From the NCBI GenBank assembly GCA_013375405.1, contig JABXJU010000160.1, forward strand, positions 1 to 10,246: a stretch of 10,246 nt of DNA, given 5' to 3'. A program made the translations under genes and the position numbers. The notes under the pieces are model-generated. The model was not told the origin of the DNA. It worked only from the letters and a program-made list of their open reading frames with translations, and made no database searches. Source of the DNA: Candidatus Helarchaeota archaeon. Its GTDB lineage: Archaea > Asgardarchaeota > Lokiarchaeia > Helarchaeales > HEL-GB-A. This document shows positions 1 to 5,914 of the stretch, piece by piece. How positions within the stretch are numbered: the stretch's first letter is position 1; the number at the start of each line of letters is the position of its first letter.

Positions 1-116
1 GGTGAAGGACCAGTACGGTTAAATAGAGGAAGCAAAATAAGTGAAATTAACTTTAGTTGTCGAAGTTAAGTTATAAGATGCATATAAAGAATTTTTAGAA
101 AAAATAAAAGAACCTA

Positions 117-317
117 GGCGTAATTGGATATCCAATTACGCATTTTTAATATATCGCAGCTTGAACGTGTTTTGATCATCGCTTTTGAAATTGTTGGGTA
201 CGATGGTAAATTTTTATTCATGATTCTCTGAATTTTAATTAAAAATTGATTGAATTCTTTCTCTAAAACTACAAAATTTGGACTTGATGGATTCGAATCT
301 TTATCGAAAAATGCGAT
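117..317. repeat. Direct repeat, left copy (partner at 4777-4977)
   Basis: This segment aligns without gaps to 4777-4977 at a constant offset of 4,660 bases. It covers the region coding for the last 67 residues of the regulator family. It shares long blocks such as the run around 273-287 (aaaatttggacttga). Together with its partner it brackets the whole surface-protein operon. Confidence 0.7.
119..140. repeat. Perfect 22-bp palindrome at the end of the remnant gene
   Basis: The half-site CGTAATTGGAT is followed directly by its exact reverse complement, giving a dyad with no spacer. It overlaps the final codons of the remnant reading frame. The matching site in the intact regulator gene (4779-4800) has the same outline but at least three mismatched pairs. 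It could be a protein-binding dyad, part of a terminator, or chance on an already near-symmetric coding stretch. Confidence 0.6.
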
Positions 318-416
318 AATCTCTTTTTTATTGATATTAAGAAAAGCTCCCTGTAAATAACAATTTTTTTTCACGCGCAAAAACTGCCCTTCTCTTCTTT
401 AAATTCCATTTTTTTG

Positions 417-430
417 TTATTTATAAATAA
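417..430 (+). promoter_or_regulatory. Palindromic TATA-like element before the surface operon
   Basis: The sequence TTATTTATAAATAA is its own reverse complement and contains a good archaeal TATA box. Transcription would be expected to start about 25 bases on, near 447-452, leaving a leader of about 45-55 bases before the surface-protein gene. Because it is symmetric it could also fire toward the remnant gene on the minus strand. A 10-bp palindrome, GGAAATTTCC (460-469), lies just downstream, where a repressor could act. No clear BRE-like purine stretch precedes the box. The call rests on sequence pattern only. Confidence 0.4.
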
Positions 431-495
431 TATACATTTTAAAGTAAATTTTTAAAGCGGGAAATTTCCTTTTCATTTAATAATGTAAGAGATGA

Positions 496-3381
496 ATGAT
501 AATGAAAAGAAGGGCGATTAAAGGTATAATTTTAATAATTTTTTTTAATTTAAACGTTCTATTCATTTTCTTAAGTACAGATGCTCAATCAGATCTGCTT
601 TCTATAAATAATTACAATAGTGTATTATATAATTCGAGTATCAATGTTACTCAACCTACTGATCTGGTCCTTTCTGAGGGGGATCCAACTAATAATACGC
701 TTTCTTGGAACCTTACAGATGAAGGCCCATTTGCGTATCTCGGCGCATATAGCTTTACGAATGACACTATTGGAGCTGATCCGTTAGGATGGATAATAAC
801 AGAAGGGCTTTTAACCGAAACAAGTATTGTTTATGAAAATGATGGGCACCACATGGTCGCGAAACTAACAGATAACAATCCGAGTAACACTACTTCAATG
901 ACAAATAGTTTTATGGATAATCAGACAGAGGCAACAATCGAATTTTATTGGCGGACTTCTTCAGGAACTTCGTCCAATTATTTCAGGCTTTCTGATAATG
1001 ACACGTGGATAATTTATTTCGTGAATTTTGCTAGTGAATTTAGATATTGGGATGGCAGTTATCATACTATCTGTTCATCTATTAATAATCAATGGTATCA
1101 TATCAAACTCGATTGGAATAGTACTGGCTGGCAAGTAGAGATTAATGGCACCTTATATGGTTCAGCGTACTCATATTTCTTTGCGAATCCAATGCTTGAT
1201 GGACTGGATGCTTTTAAAGTTTATACTCACAGTAATACTTTTGGTTACGATATCTATATTGATGCCGTGGATTATAGTTGGGCATCGGGCTATTATCCAT
1301 ATCGAATTAAGAATTACAAAGATTATTTATGTGCAATATTCGAAAATGGAACTCTAAAAACGAGTTGGATGCAATGGAGTGATCAAATTGAAGTAGAATA
1401 TAACGTGAGCGCAGTACGCTTGGGACTGGGATTCCATAATGTATCTTTAGTTTATAATGATGTAGATGGATTGTGGAACCACGATGATGTAATGGTCACA
1501 GTAAAAGAATGGGAGCTGCCTAATATATTAGAAATCATTCAGGATCCTGCCGATCCCACTTATCAAGACGACGTGAATGTCACAGTGCATGTTACTGATA
1601 ATACACAAGTTCAAGCGATATTTATTGAAACTGATCCTCGTACAGGTGATTATCTCGGATTGTACAGCTTCGCGAATGAAACTATTGGAGCTGAACCTTC
1701 AAATTGGAACGTATATAATGATTCAAATTGTAGTGCAAATATTATCGCTGAAATTGATGGACATAGTAAGGTCCTAAAATTACACGATGAGAATCCTGTT
1801 GGGATTGTATATATGAATAATATATTTTCTAATAATTATACTGAAGGGACTATCGAATTTTATTGGCGTACCTCCTCAGAAAGTTCATCTAATATTTTCC
1901 AAATCTGGGATGAGGGTCCTGTAATTCATTTCAGGAATTTCGAGGGTGAATTCGATTACTGGAATGGGACAATGTATATCCCCGTTTGTGGATCGATTTC
2001 TAATAGATGGTACCACATTAAAATTGACTGGAATAGTTCTGGTTGGCAAGTAGAGATTAATGGCACGTTGTACGGAGCAGGGTATTCATACGTCTTTTGG
2101 GCCTGGATGAATAATGGTATGGATGCGTTTGAGATTTATACAGCTCCTTCTGGCTCCAGCTTCGATACTTATATTGATGCCATAGATTATAGTTGGGCAC
2201 CCGGTTATTATCCGAACCGTAATAAGGATCAATTAGGTGTTTCAAATCATTCAATGACTCTAATAAGTGGCACAAGCACCGATGGGTTCTGGAACTTCAC
2301 TTTCAGTGATTATCCTTTTAATAAGAATATAACTTATCGAGTTTTTGCAATGGATCTATTTGGGAATACAAATAGTACTAGTCAATATAGTTTCGGAGTA
2401 TTTGATATGTTCGTTCCTAATATTGTGAATATTACACAAACTCCTGCCACGTTAACCATTGTCGAATCCGTAAATATCACAGCTCATGTCACGGACAACC
2501 TAGAGATCCTTGAAGTTTTAGTTGAAAGTAATCATACTGGGAGTTGGGGTACTTATTCGATGAATCTAATTAGTGGAACGCCTCAAAATGGGACTTGGAA
2601 TTTTTCATTTGCTAACTATCCTATAAATAATTCGATCTGGTATCGTATAATTGCGATTGATGTTGCTGGGCAAATCAATACGACTGATTATTATAATTTT
2701 GGCATCTTTCCGATAATTTCTTGGAGTGTGATTTTGGGGTATTACAACAATTTTTACATTGGTGTTGGGAATAATCAACAATGCGCTTTAAATTTCACAC
2801 TTGAAAATAGAGGAAATACAATTCTCCTCAATTTAAATTTCACGATTATCTCTTTACCCGCAAATTGGAATGCAGAACAATATTCTCAGGTGGTAACTAA
2901 TCTCGTTCCAGGAGCAAATGTTGAATTATTATTTCAAATAACAGGCTATAATGTCGATGAAAATGTTCAATATCCAATAATTATCTACTTTGAAGCAACG
3001 ATCTATGAAACGGGGCAACAATGTTTCGATAATATCACCTTATTGGTAACAGGTGTGAAAACAGGAGGATTTAAAATCTGGCCCATCACTATAATCTTAG
3101 GTGTTGCAGCTGTTGCAACTATAATTATTATACAAAGAAGAAAGCAAAGCTATACTGATTTGAAACTTAAGGGAAAAACAAAAAAGGTTGATGAATGGAA
3201 GTTCTCTTCCATCCTTCCACAATCAATTACAGTTATATCGACTGACCTAATGAACCGAATTAACCAAATAAAAAGGCTTACAGAAGAAGAAAGAGAACTT
3301 TTAATTCAACATGTAGCACTTTTAGATGAGGAGGAGGCGAAAAAGTGGATAAAAGTTGCGAAAAATCTTTATTTAGACTAA
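496..3381 (+). CDS. Membrane-anchored surface protein with LamG-like domains nested in Ig-like domains
   Basis: This is a predicted extracellular protein of 961 residues. It has a signal-peptide-like N-terminus (about 4-32), a large ectodomain, one membrane helix (about 861-879, followed by RRK) and an 80-residue cytoplasmic tail ending in a charged helix. Two concanavalin/LamG-like domains (about 81-270 and 386-575) are copies exactly 305 residues apart; both carry TIEFYWRTSS, WYHIK-DWNS-GWQVEINGTLYG and a YIDA-DYSW ending. Each seems to be inserted in an Ig-like sandwich. A third, uninterrupted Ig-like domain spans about 641-738, and a CARDB/NEW3-like domain about 760-850. About 34 N-X-S/T sequons suggest heavy N-glycosylation. 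Initiation may be at 502 (MKRRAIKG), because GAGATGA at 489-495 sits six bases before it. LamG-like folds often bind glycans, so adhesion or sensing is likely, but the ligand is unknown. Confidence 0.85.
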   Translation: MIMKRRAIKGIILIIFFNLNVLFIFLSTDAQSDLLSINNYNSVLYNSSINVTQPTDLVLSEGDPTNNTLSWNLTDEGPFAYLGAYSFTNDTIGADPLGWIITEGLLTETSIVYENDGHHMVAKLTDNNPSNTTSMTNSFMDNQTEATIEFYWRTSSGTSSNYFRLSDNDTWIIYFVNFASEFRYWDGSYHTICSSINNQWYHIKLDWNSTGWQVEINGTLYGSAYSYFFANPMLDGLDAFKVYTHSNTFGYDIYIDAVDYSWASGYYPYRIKNYKDYLCAIFENGTLKTSWMQWSDQIEVEYNVSAVRLGLGFHNVSLVYNDVDGLWNHDDVMVTVKEWELPNILEIIQDPADPTYQDDVNVTVHVTDNTQVQAIFIETDPRTGDYLGLYSFANETIGAEPSNWNVYNDSNCSANIIAEIDGHSKVLKLHDENPVGIVYMNNIFSNNYTEGTIEFYWRTSSESSSNIFQIWDEGPVIHFRNFEGEFDYWNGTMYIPVCGSISNRWYHIKIDWNSSGWQVEINGTLYGAGYSYVFWAWMNNGMDAFEIYTAPSGSSFDTYIDAIDYSWAPGYYPNRNKDQLGVSNHSMTLISGTSTDGFWNFTFSDYPFNKNITYRVFAMDLFGNTNSTSQYSFGVFDMFVPNIVNITQTPATLTIVESVNITAHVTDNLEILEVLVESNHTGSWGTYSMNLISGTPQNGTWNFSFANYPINNSIWYRIIAIDVAGQINTTDYYNFGIFPIISWSVILGYYNNFYIGVGNNQQCALNFTLENRGNTILLNLNFTIISLPANWNAEQYSQVVTNLVPGANVELLFQITGYNVDENVQYPIIIYFEATIYETGQQCFDNITLLVTGVKTGGFKIWPITIILGVAAVATIIIIQRRKQSYTDLKLKGKTKKVDEWKFSSILPQSITVISTDLMNRINQIKRLTEEERELLIQHVALLDEEEAKKWIKVAKNLYLD
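736..1305 (+). repeat. First LamG-like coding repeat (copy at 1651-2220)
   Basis: This part encodes the first lectin-like domain and aligns with 1651-2220 at a fixed 915-base offset. A 23-base stretch is identical in both copies (1129-1151 and 2044-2066). The rest has diverged, as expected for an intragenic duplication kept under constraint. Confidence 0.75.
1651..2220 (+). repeat. Second LamG-like coding repeat (copy at 736-1305)
   Basis: This is the second copy of the lectin-like domain. Differences concentrate in likely loops: for example, WIIYFVNFAS in copy one corresponds to GPVIHFRNFEG in copy two, and the tips after NGTLYG differ. The two domains may therefore have different ligand preference. 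Confidence 0.75.
3333..3337 (+). promoter_or_regulatory. Ribosome site for the overlapping regulator gene
   Basis: GGAGG lies seven bases before the GTG at 3345, within codons for the acidic DEEEA run of the upstream surface protein. It supports the GTG start and translational coupling. An alternative is the ATG at 3399 (MEAKRIL), which lies after the upstream stop but has a poorer ribosome site. Confidence 0.6.
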
Positions 3382-4097
3382 ATTCCTTTTTATATGTGAT
3401 GGAGGCAAAAAGGATTTTGAAGAACCAATTGGAAGAGGAACACCTGGACGCTCTTCATAGAGAAATTCTTAGAATAGCATATCAGCTAAAAGAAAAGAGC
3501 CGAATTATTAATGTGAACATTCTTTTTGAAAGTTGCTGCAGAGAACTCCCTAATCTCTGGTCAGAAATAGATCGGGCCATCTGTGATCTATATGAGATGA
3601 AGTATATCGTTGAAGGTAAACAACTATTTAAAAAAGATATTTTAACTAACGAGAGGAGGAATAAAATATATGATTATGTGTTAAAAAATCCTGGTGCTCA
3701 TGAGCGAGAAATTCGGAGGATTTTTCAATTAGGCGCTTATATAACACATCACCATTTAGCTTTACTTGAACATTTTGGATTTCTTCGAAAGATAACTTAT
3801 ACAAATAAATCGGTCTATTTTCCCACTGATTTTGACAAAGCACGGGAAACAGAAATTCTACTATTAAGGCATAAAACGACCAATAATATTTTTGATTGCA
3901 TTCAGAAGTATGGCCAAATAAAAATGCCAGAGCTTCAAAGTATGCTTCAAATTCCGGATTCAACCATCCGAGTGCTTTTAAAACGGTTATTAGAGGGGGG
4001 ATTAATTAAAAGGGTGGAGAAAAATCAAAGCTTGTATTATGTCGTAGCGGATTATAAATTACAAGAAGGGGTTGTTGAGGTTAAAAGGAACAAATAA
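3345..4097 (+). CDS. Triple winged-helix DNA-binding regulator coupled to the surface protein
   Basis: This is a cytoplasmic protein of 250 residues without membrane segments. I see three consecutive winged-helix units: about 33-100 (weakest), 102-165 and 170-235. The second has the archaeal pattern NPGAHEREIRRIFQLG...HHHLALLEHFGFL. The third has a recognition helix around IPDSTIRVLLKRLLEGGLIKR followed by a wing. The GTG start at 3345 gives a 37-base overlap with the surface-protein gene in another frame and has GGAGG seven bases upstream. Tight overlap suggests co-expression, and the two products may act together, for instance a regulator responding to the surface protein's cytoplasmic tail or controlling its own operon. 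Winged-helix identity is solid; target and signal are unknown. Translation from 3399 would remove 18 residues and leave all three domains. Confidence 0.8.
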   Translation: MDKSCEKSLFRLNSFLYVMEAKRILKNQLEEEHLDALHREILRIAYQLKEKSRIINVNILFESCCRELPNLWSEIDRAICDLYEMKYIVEGKQLFKKDILTNERRNKIYDYVLKNPGAHEREIRRIFQLGAYITHHHLALLEHFGFLRKITYTNKSVYFPTDFDKARETEILLLRHKTTNNIFDCIQKYGQIKMPELQSMLQIPDSTIRVLLKRLLEGGLIKRVEKNQSLYYVVADYKLQEGVVEVKRNK

Positions 4098-4113
4098 AGC
4101 TAATGTAAATTTG

Positions 4114-4120
4114 TTTATAA
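4114..4120 (+). promoter_or_regulatory. Possible TATA box before the small anchored protein
   Basis: TTTATAA lies 31 bases upstream of the ATG at 4152. A start about 25 bases downstream would give a leader of around ten bases. That leader would barely include the GGGTG ribosome site at 4141-4145, so read-through from the upstream operon is just as plausible. Confidence 0.25.
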
Positions 4121-4151
4121 CATATTCAAAAAACTTAATTGGGTGTAAAAG

Positions 4152-4721
4152 ATGTTAAGGGATAACAAGAAAAAAATATTTTTTGGTATATTAATATCAA
4201 CTCTTATTATCAGTACTATCTTTCTAGCTGGAATGATCTTTAGAAAGGGCGATCGATCTCCTCTGGATCATATCGCAGTAGCTATTTCAAAGGGAGCTGA
4301 AGATAACACGGGACAACCTCTTAAGAATATTCAAACTGATGATAACACCTATTATCGGGTACAAGGAACAGATCTGGGGGGTGGTTTGCTTTTTTTAGAT
4401 AGATTTGATATATCTGGAATGGAGGGTTCAATCATTAGCGCAATTCTTCATGTTCAATATTTAACAGTTACAAACTATGATAGAGAGGGTTACATCCAAT
4501 GGGCTTTAATTAATGGCTCTTTCCAGAACACAACAATACAACCACATCAGACCGATGATGAGGTAACCGAGACTTATAATTTGTTTGCAGAAGGTGTTAA
4601 TACTCTTGCAGAAATAGAATCTCTAAAAATTCAATTTTCCAATCCAGGCGGTTGGTTGTTTGCACCTGCTATCTATTTCGACTATATATGGATTGAGATT
4701 GGATTTGAAAGCATAGAATAA
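4152..4721 (+). CDS. Small membrane-anchored extracellular beta-rich protein
   Basis: This predicted protein has 189 residues. A lysine-rich N-terminus precedes one hydrophobic helix (about 9-30), and no lipobox or obvious cleavage site is seen, so it is probably an uncleaved N-terminal anchor. The exposed part (about 58-187) has alternating strand patterns: DDNTYYRVQG, ISAILHVQYLTVTNY, IQWALINGS, ESLKIQFSNPGG and FDYIWIEIGF. These resemble carbohydrate-binding or discoidin-like jelly-roll sandwiches, but I cannot name the family. Two sequons (N121, N126) face outward in this model. GGGTG at 4141-4145 sits six bases before the ATG. It follows the triple winged-helix gene by 54 bases on the same strand, so it is probably part of the same surface module, perhaps an accessory or partner of the large ectodomain protein. 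Confidence 0.7.
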   Translation: MLRDNKKKIFFGILISTLIISTIFLAGMIFRKGDRSPLDHIAVAISKGAEDNTGQPLKNIQTDDNTYYRVQGTDLGGGLLFLDRFDISGMEGSIISAILHVQYLTVTNYDREGYIQWALINGSFQNTTIQPHQTDDEVTETYNLFAEGVNTLAEIESLKIQFSNPGGWLFAPAIYFDYIWIEIGFESIE

Positions 4722-4773
4722 TTGCGTTTTGAAAGCTTGATTATAAAAGCTAAGAGAAGATTAAGGATTTTAT

Positions 4774-5586
4774 TTAAGCGTAATTAGATAACCAATTACT
4801 CATTTTCAATTTATCACAGCTGGAGTGTGTTTTGATCATTGCTTTTGAGATGGTGGGGTATGTAAATAGATTAGTATTCATGATTTTCGAAGTTTTTCTT
4901 AAAAATTTATTAAATTCTTCTTCTAATAATTCAAAATTTGGACTTGAGGGGCTCGAATTTTTATCAAAAAGTGCAATACACAAGCGGTTTTCATTAATAC
5001 AGAGACAGGTTTCCAAATTTCCTGAAATGGATTGCCATGCCATTTTAACACTTGTGGGATTTTGGAACATTCCAATCCATCGCCAATTGGCAAACCAACG
5101 ACCTTTCAATAAATAAATTAATTTGAATAGATTATTATTCTTGTTATTCAAGGGAAGCATGACTTCAAGCCCAATATATTCTTGAGGCTCTGTTTTTAGA
5201 CTGGTAGCGGGTGATTTTAGTAGGGAATTTATAATTTTCATTCCATTTTTATTGATGGTGTAACCATTCAGGGTTTTTTCTATCAAACTTTTTTGGAGGA
5301 GCCTTTTCAGGGCCGTCGCGACCTTCTGCTGGTGCAAATTTAACTTTGTTTTAATCCCTTGAAAACTTAACTCCGCTTGTGAGTCCTTTGAATACGCTTC
5401 ACTTGCTAGTAACAATAAAATATTGAGCTCTCGATTGGTTAGATCCTCATCCAATATCTCAGCTTCATTATACAAATACGAATCTTCATTTATTCGTGTA
5501 TTTATAGGCCCACATGCCCTGAATTCGAATGAATCGGTTCTGTTAAAGTTCACCTGCATTGTTTCAACCTTTCTTTGTGTAACCAT
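4774..5586 (-). CDS. Winged-helix regulator with unrecognised C-terminal domain
   Basis: This protein has up to 270 residues. A winged-helix domain spans about 49-124, beginning LTNRELNILLLLASEAY; the likely recognition helix is near 85-100 (HQQKVATALKRLLQKSLIEK), followed by the wing GYTINKNG. The second domain (about 136-270) contains GLEVMLPL, KGRWFANWRWIGM and the PSSPNF...YPTISKAMIKT...SSCD tail. I do not recognise it; a ligand-sensing or oligomerisation role is an inference. The ATG at 5586 is the longest start. An internal ATG at 5559 (MQVNFN) fits better, because AAGGTTGA lies just before it and the TATA-like box at 5606-5614 would start transcription near 5585. The gene converges on the surface operon with a 52-base gap. 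A truncated copy of its C-terminal domain lies at 114-380. Confidence 0.75.
   Translation of the reverse strand: MVTQRKVETMQVNFNRTDSFEFRACGPINTRINEDSYLYNEAEILDEDLTNRELNILLLLASEAYSKDSQAELSFQGIKTKLNLHQQKVATALKRLLQKSLIEKTLNGYTINKNGMKIINSLLKSPATSLKTEPQEYIGLEVMLPLNNKNNNLFKLIYLLKGRWFANWRWIGMFQNPTSVKMAWQSISGNLETCLCINENRLCIALFDKNSSPSSPNFELLEEEFNKFLRKTSKIMNTNLFTYPTISKAMIKTHSSCDKLKMSNWLSNYA
4777..4977. repeat. Direct repeat, right copy (partner at 117-317)
   Basis: This is the intact-gene copy of the repeat, inside the 3' end of the 270-residue regulator gene on the minus strand. Similarity to 117-317 is clear in DNA and protein and both copies are in the same orientation. That is what a tandem duplication, or recombination between related loci, would leave. 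Confidence 0.7.
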
Positions 5587-5605
5587 ATGTAAAATATCAA
5601 CGGTG

Positions 5606-5614
5606 ATTTATAAT
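5606..5614 (-). promoter_or_regulatory. TATA-like box for the winged-helix regulator
   Basis: On the minus strand this reads ATTATAAAT. Transcription would begin near 5580-5587, which would make the ATG at 5586 leaderless or, more likely, place a 25-base leader with an AAGGTTGA ribosome site before the ATG at 5559. A CTTCGAAG palindrome (5621-5628) sits just upstream, where BRE or a regulator would bind. Confidence 0.4.
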
Positions 5615-5668
5615 GACTAACTTCGAAGGTCAAACTAAATAGTAAAAAAAAATATTTAGAGAATACGG

Positions 5669-5687
5669 AAATTATGACACATAATTT
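5669..5687. promoter_or_regulatory. Inverted repeat, possible operator upstream of the regulator
   Basis: AAATTATG is followed by a three-base spacer and its exact reverse complement CATAATTT. The dyad lies about 55 bases upstream of the regulator's TATA-like box. Its size and symmetry suit a dimeric winged-helix protein, so autoregulation is possible. It is AT-rich and could be chance. Confidence 0.35.
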
Positions 5688-5788
5688 AACTGTGACACCT
5701 TCGAATGATGGATGAATGATAGATTAAGTTTTTTAAATTAATTTTTCCTGTTTTCAAAAACATGATTTCAATCATTACGCTGAAGTCA

Positions 5789-5881
5789 TCAGCCCTGCGA
5801 TCTTTTCAGTTGTAAATCCTGTAAGATCTGTGCTGGTACTTTCTCCCAAGGTTCAGGATCCCCACCTGTGGATAAACAAGT
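5789..5881 (-). pseudogene. Possible decayed gene end (30-codon fragment)
   Basis: Between in-frame stops the minus strand encodes TCLSTGGDPEPWEKVPAQIL and then QDLQLKRSQG. The peptide is less AT-driven than its surroundings and resembles the end of a globular protein. It has no ATG, and no matching sequence is visible upstream, so if real it is a remnant. The family was not recognised. Confidence 0.2.
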
Positions 5882-5890
5882 TCAATATTT

Positions 5891-5913
5891 ATCTTATAAC
5901 CAAAAAAGATAAG
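5891..5913 (-). terminator. Candidate U-tract terminator after the zinc membrane protein
   Basis: Directly after the TAA stop of the minus-strand gene, the transcript would read CUUAU, CUUUUUUGG and then AUAAG. This combines a run of six U with a weak five-pair stem. Archaeal termination mainly needs U-tracts, so the position fits. The stem itself is marginal. Confidence 0.35.
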
Positions 5914-5914
5914 T

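Larger units (their letters stand above)
114..380 (-). pseudogene. N-terminally truncated copy of the winged-helix regulator's C-terminal domain
   Basis: This 88-codon frame encodes only the last part of the 270-residue protein found at 4774-5586. From the IAFFDK segment to the shared ending SNYA, 49 of 67 residues are identical by hand count, without gaps, including the PSSPNF, YPTISKAMIKT and SSCD blocks. The winged-helix domain and the first part of the C-terminal domain are missing. The only in-frame starts are TTG (380) and GTG (374), an in-frame stop lies just upstream, and no good ribosome site precedes them. I therefore read it as a remnant of a duplicated regulator. The aligned part has no internal stop or frameshift, so it is either recently broken or still made as a stand-alone domain protein. 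The likely promoter of the oppositely directed surface operon begins directly beyond its start. Confidence 0.55.
5587..5914. other. 328-base intergenic region with promoter, dyad and possible gene remnant
   Basis: This gap lies between two minus-strand genes. It holds the TATA-like box and CTTCGAAG palindrome of the regulator gene, the AAATTATG dyad at 5669-5687 and T-rich tracts around 5730-5747. It also holds a 30-codon open stretch on the minus strand (5789-5881) that reads like a protein C-terminus, and a U-tract terminator candidate next to the zinc protein's stop. No full-length gene was seen on either strand. Confidence 0.6.

Noticed and set aside
1..69. Open stretch at the left edge that could be the tail of a plus-strand gene (22 codons in frame 1, or 6 codons in frame 2)
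   Set aside because: Too short to choose a frame; neither peptide is recognisable and no upstream sequence is available.
2057..2275. Minus-strand open frame inside the surface-protein gene
   Set aside because: It lies opposite a strongly supported coding region with conserved domains and has no protein-like features of its own.
496..3381. Glycoside hydrolase activity for the LamG-like domains
   Set aside because: No catalytic glutamate motif of laminarinase type is visible; the pattern is that of a binding domain.
3646..3963. 105-codon minus-strand frame opposite the triple winged-helix gene
   Set aside because: The plus-strand frame shows clear winged-helix motifs over the same bases; the antisense peptide resembles nothing.
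4734..4751. Weak hairpin AGCTT / AAGCT in the convergent gap after the small anchored protein
   Set aside because: Five base pairs with no U-tract directly after it is too weak to call a terminator, although one must act somewhere in this 52-base gap.
114..4977. Transposon or insertion-sequence explanation for the bracketing direct repeats
   Set aside because: The repeats are coding sequence of a regulator, no transposase is present between them, and no terminal inverted repeats or target duplications were seen.
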